From Rossellomorea sp. AcN35-11 (GTDB taxonomy: Bacteria; Bacillota; Bacilli; Bacillales; Bacillaceae_B), in assembly GCA_030388825.1 (NCBI GenBank), contig CP128836.1:62001-126000 (forward strand): 64,000 bases of DNA, read 5' to 3'. Below the pieces are notes generated by a model. The model searched no databases. It was given only the letters and a program-made list of their open reading frames with translations, and was not told the origin of the DNA. The position numbers and the translations under genes are program-made. Shown here piece after piece: positions 46,828-55,509 of the stretch; the first letter of the stretch is position 1; the number at the start of each line of letters is the position of its first letter.

Positions 46828-46837
46828 CATACCATAT

Positions 46838-48160
46838 TTATAAAATATCGGCTGCAAGTTGTGCCAAGTGGGACCTTTCTCCTTTTTCCAAAGTTATATG
46901 TCCACCAATAGCTTGATCTTTAAACTTTTCAACCGCATAAGTCAGCCCATTGTTATACTCATCCAAATAAGGGTGATCAATCTGCGCAGGATCCCCCATG
47001 AGCACAATTTTGCTTCGTTCTCCTACTCGAGTCAGGATAGTCTTTACTTCGTGTTTAGTGAGGTTTTGAACTTCATCAATGATGATATATTGCTTAGGGA
47101 TACTTCGCCCTCTTACATAGGTTAAAGCCTCAACTTCGATATTACCCATGCCATCTAAAATCCCATCAAGTTCTCCTGGTTTCTGGGTGTTGAACAAGAA
47201 CTCCAAATTATCGTAGATAGGTTGCATCCACGGTCTTAACTTTTCCTGCTTTTCACCCGGCAGATACCCAATGTCATTACCAAGGGGAACAATCGCTCTA
47301 GCAATCAAAAGCTTTACGAATTTATTCATATCCTGGACTTGTTCTAGTCCAGAGGCTAAGGATAATAGAGTTTTTCCTGTCCCAGCTTTACCTACCAAAG
47401 TTACAAACGGGATATCGTCCCTCATTAACAATTCAAGAGCTAAGGTCTGCTGTAAATTTCTAGCTTCGATACCCCAAACCGCAGGGTTTTCGTAAACCAA
47501 CCTCTTAAGCACATTGTCCTTTTTACAGACAATGCCCACCGCAGAACTACTTGAACCCAATGAATCCTTAAGCAAAACAAATTCATGAGGATGAAATTCC
47601 AATCCCATCGGCAAATCAGATAAACTTAAAGCATTATTATAGAAATTATTAATTAAACCGACATCCACTTTAAGCTCCCTTAGACCCTTATAAAGGTGAA
47701 CATCATTTATTACTCGATCACTCATGTAGTCTTCTGCTTGAATACCCAAAGCATCTGCCTTTACACGAACTAGCGTATCTTTACTTACCAACACAACCGG
47801 TCGCGTTTCCTCTGACTCTTCTTCACTTAAACGGATTTTATTAGCAACAGAAATTATCCTATTGTCATTCGTCTTTTCAACGAAGATTTTGTCTAACTCA
47901 GAATAATCACTGAGCTCTATTTTTAAAGTTCCTCCATTATCCAATGGGATAGCTTCAAATATTTTTCCTTTTTTACGTATATTATCTAACAATTTAGAGA
48001 ATGTACGTGCATTTCTTCCGATTTCATCCATCAGAGTTTTTTTAGAATCAACTTCTTCTAAAACTATGGCAGGGATGACTACATGATTTTCTTCAAAGGA
48101 ATAAATAGCATAAGGATCTTGCAACAGCACATTGGTATCCAAAACATAAATTTTTTTCAT
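46838..48160 (-). CDS. phoH2: PIN-PhoH fusion ATPase/RNase (PhoH2, YlaK-type)
   Basis: 440 residues. The N-terminal PIN RNase domain has DTNVLLQDP, EEVDSKK and NDNRIISVA with the acidic residues of the active site. The C-terminal PhoH ATPase has Walker A LVGKAGTGKTLLSLA near residue 255, GYLPGEKQEKLRPW and Walker B IIIDEVQNL with GDPAQIDHPYLD. PhoH2 proteins are described as RNA helicases/RNases. The start codon lies inside a stem that hides the ribosome site. Gene neighbours do not match the chromosomal ylaK site. Confidence 0.88.
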   Translation of the reverse strand: MKKIYVLDTNVLLQDPYAIYSFEENHVVIPAIVLEEVDSKKTLMDEIGRNARTFSKLLDNIRKKGKIFEAIPLDNGGTLKIELSDYSELDKIFVEKTNDNRIISVANKIRLSEEESEETRPVVLVSKDTLVRVKADALGIQAEDYMSDRVINDVHLYKGLRELKVDVGLINNFYNNALSLSDLPMGLEFHPHEFVLLKDSLGSSSSAVGIVCKKDNVLKRLVYENPAVWGIEARNLQQTLALELLMRDDIPFVTLVGKAGTGKTLLSLASGLEQVQDMNKFVKLLIARAIVPLGNDIGYLPGEKQEKLRPWMQPIYDNLEFLFNTQKPGELDGILDGMGNIEVEALTYVRGRSIPKQYIIIDEVQNLTKHEVKTILTRVGERSKIVLMGDPAQIDHPYLDEYNNGLTYAVEKFKDQAIGGHITLEKGERSHLAQLAADIL

Positions 48161-48163
48161 ACA

Positions 48164-48186
48164 CCCCCTTGAGCTTTCCTCAAGGG
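48164..48186 (-). promoter_or_regulatory. stem that pairs the phoH2 ribosome site
   Basis: Minus strand CCCTTGAG, loop GAAAG, CTCAAGGG, immediately followed by GGTGTATG. The AAGGGGG ribosome site of phoH2 is in the 3' arm, so this 8-bp stem would block translation initiation. No T-run follows. Confidence 0.7.
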
Positions 48187-48208
48187 TTCACCTCCCCAAC
48201 TTTTTAGA

Positions 48209-49417
48209 TTACTTTCGCTTTCTTCTTATAAAAGCCGGAACACTTACAAAACTATTTTCTTTATCTGTTTCATGATCAGATTCATCTTCCCTCCATCGGT
48301 AAGATAAATCTCCATTTTCCTCTCTACCTCGTTGGGTACTATCATCTTGTGTACCAACCGAACTGTTAACTGCAGGTTGCACAGGAGTAGGAACAGCCTG
48401 CTGCACAACATTGTGTTGCTTGACCTTAGGTTTCACTTCTTGTTCTTCTGGAAAACCCGTCGCTACAACAGTAACAATAATTTCTTCCTGAATCTCCGGG
48501 TTAATCACAGAACCAAAAATAAGGTTTACCTCGTCATCACATACTTTAGCTACTGCTTCTGCCGCCTCAGTTACCTCATGTAAACTCAAACTATTACCAC
48601 CCGAAATATTCATAAGTACACCTTTAGAACCAGCAATAGAGGTTTCTAATAAAGGACTAGAAATGGCTCTACGCGCTGCCTCTACAGCCCTATTCTCTCC
48701 TTTAGCCATTCCGATCCCCATTAATGCCGAACCTTTATTACTCATTACAGTTTGGACATCCGCAAAATCTAAGTTGATCAAACCTGGCACCGACATTAAA
48801 TCAGAAATCCCCTGAACCCCAGAAAATAGTATGTTGTCAACCTCTTTAAAAGCTTCCAACATCGGTGTGTTCTTATCAATAACTTCAAGGAGTTTATCAT
48901 TTTTTATAACGATAACAGTATCACAATTTTCTTTTAGATCTTTGATACCCTGAACAGCTTGGCTCCGCCTTTTTCTACCTTCAAACGTAAAAGGTTCAGT
49001 TACAACCCCTACTGTCAAAATACCTTTCGAACGCGCTAAGTCAGCAATAGCAGGAGCTGAACCTGTTCCTGTTCCACCACCCATACCAGCGGTAACAAAA
49101 AGCATATCTGCACCCTCTATGAAGTTTTCAATCTCCTGCATACTTTCTTCTGCAGCCTTCTTTCCAACTGCGGGATTCGCACCTGCTCCTAGACCTCTAG
49201 TCGCTTTTCCACCTAATTGAATTTTTACGCATTCTATTTCTGAATTCTGACCAACTTTTCTTAATGCTTGTGCATCTGTATTTGCTACCGCAAATTCTAC
49301 ACCGCGAAGTCCTGCCTCCATCATTCTTGAGACTGCATTTCCTCCGCCCCCTCCAGTTCCAATTACGCGAATAACTGCTTGTTGATCTAAATCTTCGTTA
49401 AACAATTGTTCCACCAT
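48209..49417 (-). CDS. ftsZ: cell division GTPase FtsZ
   Basis: Tubulin homologue that builds the Z ring. 402 residues, against 382 in B. subtilis. The tubulin signature GGGTGTGSA lies at residues 113-121; the T7 loop NLDFADV, and GTP-contacting [15 protein letters not shown], are intact. After the globular core (about residue 320) a polar linker leads to the C-terminal peptide [11 protein letters not shown] that binds FtsA/SepF. So it is a full, apparently functional FtsZ, not a TubZ/RepX or PhuZ type. It lies 9 nt after mazF; ftsA is at 52175. Confidence 0.96.
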   Translation of the reverse strand: MVEQLFNEDLDQQAVIRVIGTGGGGGNAVSRMMEAGLRGVEFAVANTDAQALRKVGQNSEIECVKIQLGGKATRGLGAGANPAVGKKAAEESMQEIENFIEGADMLFVTAGMGGGTGTGSAPAIADLARSKGILTVGVVTEPFTFEGRKRRSQAVQGIKDLKENCDTVIVIKNDKLLEVIDKNTPMLEAFKEVDNILFSGVQGISDLMSVPGLINLDFADVQTVMSNKGSALMGIGMAKGENRAVEAARRAISSPLLETSIAGSKGVLMNISGGNSLSLHEVTEAAEAVAKVCDDEVNLIFGSVINPEIQEEIIVTVVATGFPEEQEVKPKVKQHNVVQQAVPTPVQPAVNSSVGTQDDSTQRGREENGDLSYRWREDESDHETDKENSFVSVPAFIRRKRK

Positions 49418-49426
49418 CCTCTAATA

Positions 49427-49799
49427 TTAAAAATTAATCAATCCTAAACTGATTTTTAGAGCTTCATCCACTCTTCTCATGGTCTTTATATCAAGTTTGC
49501 ATATTCTATCTGTTAATCGCTTTTTATCAATTGTCCTAACTTGCTCCAGCAGAATAATTGAATCCTCTTTTAACGGAAAGTCAAGAGACGATAGTTCTAT
49601 ATGAGTAGGCAATTGCATCTTCTTGATATTAGCCGTTAATGCAGCAACTATCGTGGTCGTGCTTTTTCGATTTCCTACATCGTTCTGCAATATCAATACA
49701 GGCCTCTCTCCACCTTGCTCTGAACCCACTACTGGGGACAAATTAGCTAAATACAATTCTCCCCCTATATACAACCTTGGCCGACAAATTTCTGTTCAC
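49427..49799 (-). CDS. mazF: MazF/EndoA-type mRNA interferase, frameshifted, no antitoxin seen
   Basis: PemK-fold endoribonuclease, very close to Bacillus EndoA (LSPVVGSEQGGERPVLILQND, PTHIELSSLDFPLKEDSIILLEQ, RTIDKKRL and the end DEALKISLGLINF). Read as written only a TTG start at 49774 with no ribosome site is possible. If one G is removed from the GGGGG at about 49762, the frame extends to VVYRGELYLANLSPVVG, the normal N-terminus, starting near GTG 49799. The usual upstream AbrB/RHH antitoxin gene is absent; a 6-codon open frame at 49821-49841 precedes it. It is followed by ftsZ in one operon. Active-site Arg and Thr regions seem intact. Confidence 0.85.
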
Positions 49800-49820
49800 C
49801 CCCACAACCGTTCGGAACTA

Positions 49821-49841
49821 CTATGTATGCTGTTGCGTCAT
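49821..49841 (-). other. 6-codon leader open frame before mazF
   Basis: ATG-ACG-CAA-CAG-CAT-ACA-TAG (MTQQHT) has the best ribosome site in the region (GGAGGG, 6 nt before ATG) and lies between the leader hairpin and mazF. The frame runs on, after TAG TAG, into the corrected mazF frame. It could be a leader peptide or, less likely, the broken start of a longer gene. Confidence 0.4.
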
Positions 49842-49873
49842 ATAAATCCCTCCATCCAAGAACGTTCCAAACA

Positions 49874-49936
49874 CAAAAAGCACCACGAGAATAGTTGATT
49901 AGCAAATTGCAAATCTAACATTCTCGCGGTGCTTCC
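49874..49936 (-). promoter_or_regulatory. 5' leader terminator-like hairpin of mazF-ftsZ
   Basis: Minus strand GGAAGCACCGCGAGAAT pairs with ATTCTCGTGGTGCTT, 15 bp, then TTTTG; the loop itself folds (TTAGATTTGC/GCTAATC). It is downstream of the extended -10 element at 49962 and upstream of the toxin and ftsZ. AGCACCG family member. Confidence 0.82.
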
Positions 49937-49961
49937 GCCTAGTAATTTTAATTGTATCCTC

Positions 49962-49970
49962 AGTATATCA
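49962..49970 (-). promoter_or_regulatory. extended -10 promoter of mazF-ftsZ
   Basis: Minus strand TGATATACT, an extended -10. It lies 25 nt before the leader hairpin. Confidence 0.6.
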
Positions 49971-49990
49971 TACATTTTTCGCGGTAGAAA

Positions 49991-50674
49991 TTAAACATTC
50001 ATATTTTTATGGTAAATATATAGTTCACTAAATTCTAGGAACTTATCCTCATTCTTTTCAATTAACGCCTTATCTATCTGGTTTCTATAATGCTCTTCTA
50101 AGAGTTTCGCAATAAGCTTTTCAGCTTCCTGAGAATCACCCTCTTTAATTTGAGCTAATCTATCATTTTCTTGCTTGGCCATTTCGTCGTAATATTTTAA
50201 TAATCCAGGAAGTTCTTCAGCCTCAAAATCTTCAATAATTTCTAAAGCTTCTATCACGTCATTTTCTGTAGTGGTTTTTGCAACTTTGTATTTAGTCTTA
50301 GTAGTATCAAAAATCCTTATAGGTAGATTTTGTTTACTAATCTCAGCCTTAGTCAATTTAATGCCACCTATAGCAAAATTAACAAGAGTTAGTGCTTCAT
50401 CATGGTATTTTCTAAAATAAACTAAATCATACTCTTCTATTGAAACGCCATTTTTCATGGCATACATATGACTTTCAATAGACAACAAGCCATTTTTCCC
50501 TTCATATATCCCAATTTCAAGAAAAAAATCCACTTCTTCTTCCACTGACAAAATAAACAACTTATTAGCAAAGTGCAATTCATTTACCTCTTTAAAAATG
50601 ACTTCAGGGAACGTATCTTCTAAATCTTCAACCGGAAAAAAATCAAACAAATACAAACAATCGGTTATTTGCAT
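49991..50674 (-). CDS. protein of unknown function with possible IDEAL-like C-terminus (227 aa)
   Basis: Acidic soluble protein. The C-terminal segment HYRNQIDKALIEKNEDKFLEFSELY resembles the short IDEAL helix pair found in Bacillus YpiB, ComK-related and adaptor proteins. The rest (NFAIGGIKLTKAEISKQNLPIRIF) is not recognised. It starts 45 nt after thyA and ends near the ftsZ operon promoter; probably the second gene of the thyA unit. Confidence 0.55.
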   Translation of the reverse strand: MQITDCLYLFDFFPVEDLEDTFPEVIFKEVNELHFANKLFILSVEEEVDFFLEIGIYEGKNGLLSIESHMYAMKNGVSIEEYDLVYFRKYHDEALTLVNFAIGGIKLTKAEISKQNLPIRIFDTTKTKYKVAKTTTENDVIEALEIIEDFEAEELPGLLKYYDEMAKQENDRLAQIKEGDSQEAEKLIAKLLEEHYRNQIDKALIEKNEDKFLEFSELYIYHKNMNV

Positions 50675-50719
50675 ATAAATCCCCCTTCTCTATTCTTAAT
50701 CGATAAACCCCACTTTTCC

Positions 50720-51694
50720 CTATACTGCAACAGGAGCTTTAATTGTCGGATGAGGATTGTAATCTTCTACCTTTATATCTTCCATTGCAAAATCGAACAC
50801 TGAACTAATATCTGGATTTAACACCAATTTAGGTAATTCTTTTGGTTCACGAGATAACATCTCTTTAACTTGTTCTATATGATTAAGATAAATATGAATA
50901 TCTTTCCCATGGTAAATCAACTCGCCTGGTTTATATCCAGTTTCTTGAGCAACCAAATGACACAACAACGCATACCCCGACAAGTTAAAAGACAACCCCA
51001 AAAAATAGTCATTAGACCTTAAATCTAAAATCAAATCCAACTTATCTTCTCTAACCAAGAACTGAAAGTTGTGATGGCAAGCAGGTAGGCCAGCATGACC
51101 TTTATAATTATCTGGATTCCACGAATTCACAATAATTCTCCTTGAGGACGGGTTGTTTTTGATTTCCTTTATAGCATCTTTTAGCTGATCCACAGTTTCG
51201 ACTTCCATTGTATCAGGGTTTACATAAAACGCCTCTCTCCACTGCTTCCCATAAACCCTACCGAGATCCCCATACTTTGCCGCAAAATCATCATCTTCAA
51301 GAACTCTTTTTTTGAAGTCGTGCATTTCTTCTTGATATATTTCATTAAAATCAGGATCATTCTGAGAACGAATTCCAAAATCAGTCATATCTGGGCCATT
51401 ATACTCTTCAGATTTGACCCACTTTTCAAACGCCCATTCATTCCATATGGAGTTATCGTTTTCTAAAAGAAACCTAATATTACTGTCTCCTTTTATAAAC
51501 CACAACTTTTCACTTTTAACTAATTTAAATGGGACTAGTTTTACTGTTAACAAAGGAAACCCTTCACTCAAGTCGAATTTCATCTGATAACCTGATATAG
51601 ATAATGTACCAACCCCCGTTCTATCATCTTTCACCACTCCATTTTCCAATATATATCTACCTAATTCTTGAACCTGCATATCAACATTATTCAT
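50720..51694 (-). CDS. thyA: thymidylate synthase ThyA
   Basis: Converts dUMP to dTMP with methylene-tetrahydrofolate. 324 residues from ATG 51694 (MNNVDMQVQELG). DRTGVGTLSISGYQMKFDL at the N-terminus, catalytic cysteine in LPACHHNFQF (usually LPPCH), RSNDYFLGLSFNLSGYALL for the D-x3-FNIA region and the end PTIKAPVAV. The Pro-to-Ala change next to the Cys and a 20-residue insert around SEEYNGPDMTDF, as in Bacillus ThyA-type enzymes, do not remove known essential residues. Preceded by promoter and leader hairpin. Confidence 0.95.
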   Translation of the reverse strand: MNNVDMQVQELGRYILENGVVKDDRTGVGTLSISGYQMKFDLSEGFPLLTVKLVPFKLVKSEKLWFIKGDSNIRFLLENDNSIWNEWAFEKWVKSEEYNGPDMTDFGIRSQNDPDFNEIYQEEMHDFKKRVLEDDDFAAKYGDLGRVYGKQWREAFYVNPDTMEVETVDQLKDAIKEIKNNPSSRRIIVNSWNPDNYKGHAGLPACHHNFQFLVREDKLDLILDLRSNDYFLGLSFNLSGYALLCHLVAQETGYKPGELIYHGKDIHIYLNHIEQVKEMLSREPKELPKLVLNPDISSVFDFAMEDIKVEDYNPHPTIKAPVAV

Positions 51695-51800
51695 ATTCTT
51701 TTCCCCTTTCACGTTGTCAAAATACACAAAAATACACTTTACTCAGAATACACCTATTTATCCATATTGGCAGTTGTAAGCACACTCCCTACTAGAGAAC

Positions 51801-51862
51801 AAAATAAAAATGCTCTAAAAGGAAGAACTACAAACTCAGTTGCATTCCTTTTTAGAGCATTT
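51801..51862 (-). promoter_or_regulatory. 5' leader terminator-like hairpin of thyA
   Basis: Minus strand AAATGCTCTAAAAAGGAA pairs with TTCCTTTTAGAGCATTT, 17 bp, then TTATTTTG. It ends about 107 nt before the thyA start. Base arm TGCTCT differs from the AGCACC group. Confidence 0.78.
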
Positions 51863-51901
51863 ACATTGCAATTACTATCTCGGTCATTACTTTCTACTTC
51901 C

Positions 51902-51910
51902 ACTATACCA
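51902..51910 (-). promoter_or_regulatory. extended -10 promoter of thyA
   Basis: Minus strand TGGTATAGT, an extended -10, about 40 nt upstream of the leader hairpin. Confidence 0.55.
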
Positions 51911-51969
51911 CAGTCAATAAATATTATTCATCTAACTGTTATAGCCTTAAACCTTGGTAGCACAATAAC

Positions 51970-52137
51970 TTATTTCTCTAGATAAAACTTGAAATGATCA
52001 TAGTCCAGGACCGGCATTCTTTTATTGATCAGACTATACTCTAATTGCATTAGACTGTAAGCCAAAACCGAATCTCCATCTGCCTCTAACAGATACTGTT
52101 GACACAATATCTGAATATTATCCTTGTTGTCACTCAT
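51970..52137 (-). CDS. small protein of unknown function (55 aa)
   Basis: ATG 52137 follows AAGAAGGTG and gives MSDNKDNIQILCQQYLLEADG to the end HFKFYLEK. Helical, soluble, one cysteine. It starts about 35 nt after ftsA, so it probably belongs to the yvyF-ftsA unit. I do not recognise it. Confidence 0.6.
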   Translation of the reverse strand: MSDNKDNIQILCQQYLLEADGDSVLAYSLMQLEYSLINKRMPVLDYDHFKFYLEK

Positions 52138-52174
52138 AAAATCACCTTCTTGTAACGCTTATTTGACCAAACCA

Positions 52175-53422
52175 TCATTCAAAAAACATATTAACCAATT
52201 TGTTTAATCTTCCTTTTTCTTTTTTTTCCTTCTTTTTGGTTGTTTTTACGGTTGATTCTTTTTCTGCAGGTCTAGCATCTACACTCAAAGAAGGAACATT
52301 CGACTCCATATCAAGTTCTCCATAATTTTTAAAATATAAAGGTATTAAACCAGATATTGCAGAGAAATCGGCTGCAGCATTGCCGTCTTGATTGTTTGGT
52401 GTTAGCACTGTTGCTCTTCTACCAAAGAACTCTTCTGCCATTTCTAAGAACCCTTCTATAGCTGCCCCTCCTCCAGTGAATATCACTCTTTCTGAAGGAA
52501 TAATCACTTCTGATTCTTGAATAGCATCTAAGATTTTCTCCAAGATTTCTTCCATCCTCGAAGCTATAACGTGATGAACTTCCTTTCGATCTAGTTCGGC
52601 TGTACCCAACTTAGTTTGAACACGCATACTACCAACTTCATTTTTCAACCCAACTTCATGTTTTAATTTATTTGCTTTATCCTTTTTCAAGTGGAAAGCA
52701 TAGCCCAAATCCTGCGTAATCAAATCCGAACCAATACCTAACACTTGAATGTTTTGTATCCTATCCTTTTCAACAACGGATATCGTTACAGTCTCGCCAC
52801 CAATATCTATAACCCAAGCGCCATTGACACGATCCTCATGTGATAGATGTTCCAGTAAAGCGAACGGATTCAGTAACAAACCCTTCATTTCTAAACCAGC
52901 ATTATTTATAGCCCTACGCATACTATGTATTGCCGTTTGATTAGCCATCCCTAGCATGCCATTCATTTCTAAACGGCTACCCTTCATCTCTGATGGATCG
53001 TTTATGTGCTTCACTTTATCCAAGTTAAATTCTACCGGAGTAACATGAACCACTTCCAATTCAGAAGGCATATCCGTCAACTTCGCAGCATCCAATACCC
53101 TATCAATCTCTTCTTTTGTTACGATTTGCTCAGGGTTAGAAATAGAAATAACACCATTACATTCAACTGATTTTGTGGTGAGTCCACCCATACCCACAAA
53201 TACTTCATCAATCTTTTGGTTAGTCATTCTCTCTACTTTGTCTACTGCATCTTCCAGCCTTTCAGAAACTTCTAGAATATTTGTTATCAACCCTTTATTA
53301 ATACCACATGACTCAAATTTATGGGTAGAAACTGTAACAAAACGATTTCGTGACTCTTTTACTAGTAACACTTTTATTGTTGAGGAACCCAAGTCGATAC
53401 ATGTATATATTTTTTCAGCCAT
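52175..53422 (-). CDS. ftsA: cell division protein FtsA
   Basis: Actin-like ATPase that tethers FtsZ to the membrane. 415 residues from ATG 53422 (MAEKIYTCIDLGSSTIK) after AAGGAG. Actin phosphate-1 motif CIDLGSSTIKVLLV, the 1C domain region NPEQIVTKEEIDRVLDAA, phosphate-2 WVIDIGGETVTISVV and adenosine motif VIFTGGGAAIEGF. The C-terminus ends in the amphipathic membrane helix GRLNKLVNMFFE after a Lys-rich linker. Full length. It lies 11 nt after yvyF, not next to ftsZ as in chromosomes. Confidence 0.93.
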   Translation of the reverse strand: MAEKIYTCIDLGSSTIKVLLVKESRNRFVTVSTHKFESCGINKGLITNILEVSERLEDAVDKVERMTNQKIDEVFVGMGGLTTKSVECNGVISISNPEQIVTKEEIDRVLDAAKLTDMPSELEVVHVTPVEFNLDKVKHINDPSEMKGSRLEMNGMLGMANQTAIHSMRRAINNAGLEMKGLLLNPFALLEHLSHEDRVNGAWVIDIGGETVTISVVEKDRIQNIQVLGIGSDLITQDLGYAFHLKKDKANKLKHEVGLKNEVGSMRVQTKLGTAELDRKEVHHVIASRMEEILEKILDAIQESEVIIPSERVIFTGGGAAIEGFLEMAEEFFGRRATVLTPNNQDGNAAADFSAISGLIPLYFKNYGELDMESNVPSLSVDARPAEKESTVKTTKKKEKKEKGRLNKLVNMFFE

Positions 53423-53432
53423 AATAGTCTCC

Positions 53433-53807
53433 TTACCTTTTTTTATTAAAATATCTGGTTGTAACTTGCGTTTTCTCACTTTCTTGTTTGCCCAAGCCTT
53501 CACTTAGTTGATTAGCACACTCAGAACAGATCCTTGCTCTACTAATTTGTTGACCACATATCTGGCATGAAATCGGACTTTCTCTTCTTTTCATGATAAT
53601 CCGATTTTCATCTATCAACTTTGATAAGAAGTCCATACTAACATCTACTTCCTCACACACGTCATTTGCAGATGCGTCAGGATTTTTCTTAAGATATTTT
53701 CTAACCTCATACGCTACTTCATCTTCTTCTTTTTTACAGTCAAGACAAATTAGGCGACCAAGAGTGTTAAACAACTTCCCACAGTTATTACAGTTGATCA
53801 CTCTCAT
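53433..53807 (-). CDS. yvyF: YvyF-like flagellar-region zinc protein
   Basis: 124 residues with two zinc knuckles: CNNCGKLF ... CLDCKKE at the N-terminus and CQICGQQI ... CSECANQL near the C-terminus, and between them a helix-turn-helix-like DANDVCEEVDVSMDFLSKLIDENRI. This is the pattern of B. subtilis YvyF, encoded in the flgM operon and involved in flagellar control. Here it is upstream of ftsA, an unusual flagella-division pairing. Confidence 0.82.
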   Translation of the reverse strand: MRVINCNNCGKLFNTLGRLICLDCKKEEDEVAYEVRKYLKKNPDASANDVCEEVDVSMDFLSKLIDENRIIMKRRESPISCQICGQQISRARICSECANQLSEGLGKQESEKTQVTTRYFNKKR

Positions 53808-53829
53808 AAAAAATCACCTCTCCTAAATC

Positions 53830-53883
53830 AAAAAAGAACGCACGTATATAGAGGTTTCACCCTCAAAAATACGTGCGTTCTTC
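53830..53883 (-). promoter_or_regulatory. 5' leader terminator-like hairpin of yvyF-ftsA
   Basis: Minus strand AAGAACGCACGTATTTTTGAGG pairs with CCTCTATATACGTGCGTTCTT, then TTTTG. It lies about 16 nt downstream of a TATACT element and 23 nt before yvyF. Base arm GAACGCACG. Confidence 0.8.
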
Positions 53884-53994
53884 GCATTAAGTAACATATA
53901 GTATATGACTATTATTTTATTACTACGATTGTCAATATGTCAACGATACGCACAAACAATCACCCTATACACAACCGACTTCTTTCCTAACAAA

Positions 53995-55056
53995 TCATAT
54001 ATATGCTGAAGTGATTTTGTAATTTGAGCTTTTTGATAAATCTAGTATTAAACTTTCTTCTAACTGGGTTCCATCTTTTCTACTCAAAACACTAACTATA
54101 GGGTTACCAGGATTTTCGGAATTATATTTTAATACTACTGCTTTTTGCTGGTGGTTTAATATTATTGATGTACCAGGAGGATAAATAGTAATAGATCGCG
54201 GGAATGTTTCTACTAATCTGGAGTCTAATTGTTGAGGAATACTTTTTCGAAGGACTTCCACACCTTCATGTGGTAGCATAGCCTTTTGATATACTCTATC
54301 TGATGTAACAGCATCATATACATCAGATACCGCAATAATTTTAGCGAACTCGTGAATGTCATCATTTTTCAAACCTCTAGGATACCCACTTCCATCTAAC
54401 CTTTCATGATGTTGATACGCTGTTTGCGCAGCTTCCTCAGGGATAAAATAATTATCTTTTAACACTTCGAAACCTAGAGAGCTATGAGTTTTTATTATTT
54501 GAAATTCTCCATCTTTTAGTCCTTCACTATTGTATAAAATAGCACGTGGTATAAGCATTTTCCCTATGTCATGCAGAAGGGCACCCATACCAATTAACTC
54601 AGTGTCTTTTATTGAATAATCAAGATCTTTCGCAAGCTGCATTGAATACAGCGTTACATTTATAGAATGAAGACAAAGTTCTTCATCTCTCTTTTGAATT
54701 TCAGCTAATATATTCATGACCCCCGAATCCGCCGGGGTTGATCTGAATAATTCGTTTAGCACTTTTTGAAACCTTATTAAAGTTTCCTTACTAACAGTCT
54801 TAGCTTTTTTGTTTTTGTGGAGAATATCAAAAAATCCGCGCTTTACACTTTCTATATCTTCATCATTTATGACGGCATCCTTCGACCTATTCTTCTCTTC
54901 AACATAGATATAACAAACACCATTCTCAAGTAGCAGTTTCTTGATTCCCTTGGTTAAGACAATCCCCCTTTCAAAGACCGGATCCCCTTCTCCTTGAAAG
55001 ACGGTACCTACTAGTTCTACACCAGTCTCACTCTTTTCCAACTCTATCAGACGCAC
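53995..55056 (-). CDS. HD-GYP domain phosphodiesterase
   Basis: Predicted to hydrolyse cyclic dinucleotides such as c-di-GMP to control motility. 353 residues from GTG 55056. N-terminal ~120 residues form a separate domain (VGTVFQGEGDPVFERGIVL) I do not recognise. The HD-GYP core shows HSINVTLYSMQLAKDL, the HD pair HDIGKMLIPRA, HHERLDGSGYPRGL for the GYP motif and DVYDAVTSDRVYQ. Intact metal-binding residues. It starts behind the HU terminator hairpin. Confidence 0.88.
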   Translation of the reverse strand: MRLIELEKSETGVELVGTVFQGEGDPVFERGIVLTKGIKKLLLENGVCYIYVEEKNRSKDAVINDEDIESVKRGFFDILHKNKKAKTVSKETLIRFQKVLNELFRSTPADSGVMNILAEIQKRDEELCLHSINVTLYSMQLAKDLDYSIKDTELIGMGALLHDIGKMLIPRAILYNSEGLKDGEFQIIKTHSSLGFEVLKDNYFIPEEAAQTAYQHHERLDGSGYPRGLKNDDIHEFAKIIAVSDVYDAVTSDRVYQKAMLPHEGVEVLRKSIPQQLDSRLVETFPRSITIYPPGTSIILNHQQKAVVLKYNSENPGNPIVSVLSRKDGTQLEESLILDLSKSSNYKITSAYI

Positions 55057-55071
55057 CTTAATCACCCCTTT

Positions 55072-55122
55072 CAAAACAAAAACACCAAAAGATGATTTTT
55101 CAACCATCCTTTGGTGTTTTTA
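55072..55122 (-). terminator. HU terminator / HD-GYP leader hairpin
   Basis: Minus strand AAAAACACCAAAGGATGGTTG pairs with AATCATCTTTTGGTGTTTTT, about 18 bp with a short loop, T-run on both sides. It lies about 25 nt after the hup stop and 16 nt before the HD-GYP start, so it serves both. Confidence 0.82.
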
Positions 55123-55145
55123 ATTGAATGTTTAATTAATATGGA

Positions 55146-55418
55146 TTACTTGATCGCTTCTTTCAATTGCTTACCTGGTTTGAAAGCAGGTACTTTACTA
55201 GCTGAAATTTCAATTTCTTCACCAGTTTGCGGATTACGACCTTTGCGACCTGCACGCTCACGCACTTCGAAATTACCGAATCCGATTAATTGGACTTTAT
55301 CACCTTTTACAAGCGAAGCTTGAATTGTGTCGAAAACAGCGTCAACTGCTTTTGTAGCATCCTTCTTTGTAAGTTCTGCTTGAACAGATACTGAATTGAT
55401 TAATTCTGTTTTATTCAT
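55146..55418 (-). CDS. hup: DNA-binding protein HU
   Basis: Histone-like dimer that bends and compacts DNA. 90 residues, the usual length; [22 protein letters not shown] is the DNA-binding arm with the flexible RNPQTG tip. Strong AGGAGG site. A TATAAT element lies about 45 nt upstream. No break. Highly conserved, so the host of origin cannot be told from it. Confidence 0.96.
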   Translation of the reverse strand: MNKTELINSVSVQAELTKKDATKAVDAVFDTIQASLVKGDKVQLIGFGNFEVRERAGRKGRNPQTGEEIEISASKVPAFKPGKQLKEAIK

Positions 55419-55509
55419 GTTTGTTCCTCCTAAGTAGTAATTGTGTAGATTATATAATGAAAATCATTATTAACTCATTTGAAATAATACCATATAAACC
55501 CGGAGCACT

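Noticed and set aside
48209..49417. TubZ/RepX plasmid-partition or PhuZ phage tubulin
   Set aside because: The NLDFADV T7 loop, the GGGTGTGSA signature and the [11 protein letters not shown] tail are those of a cell-division FtsZ.
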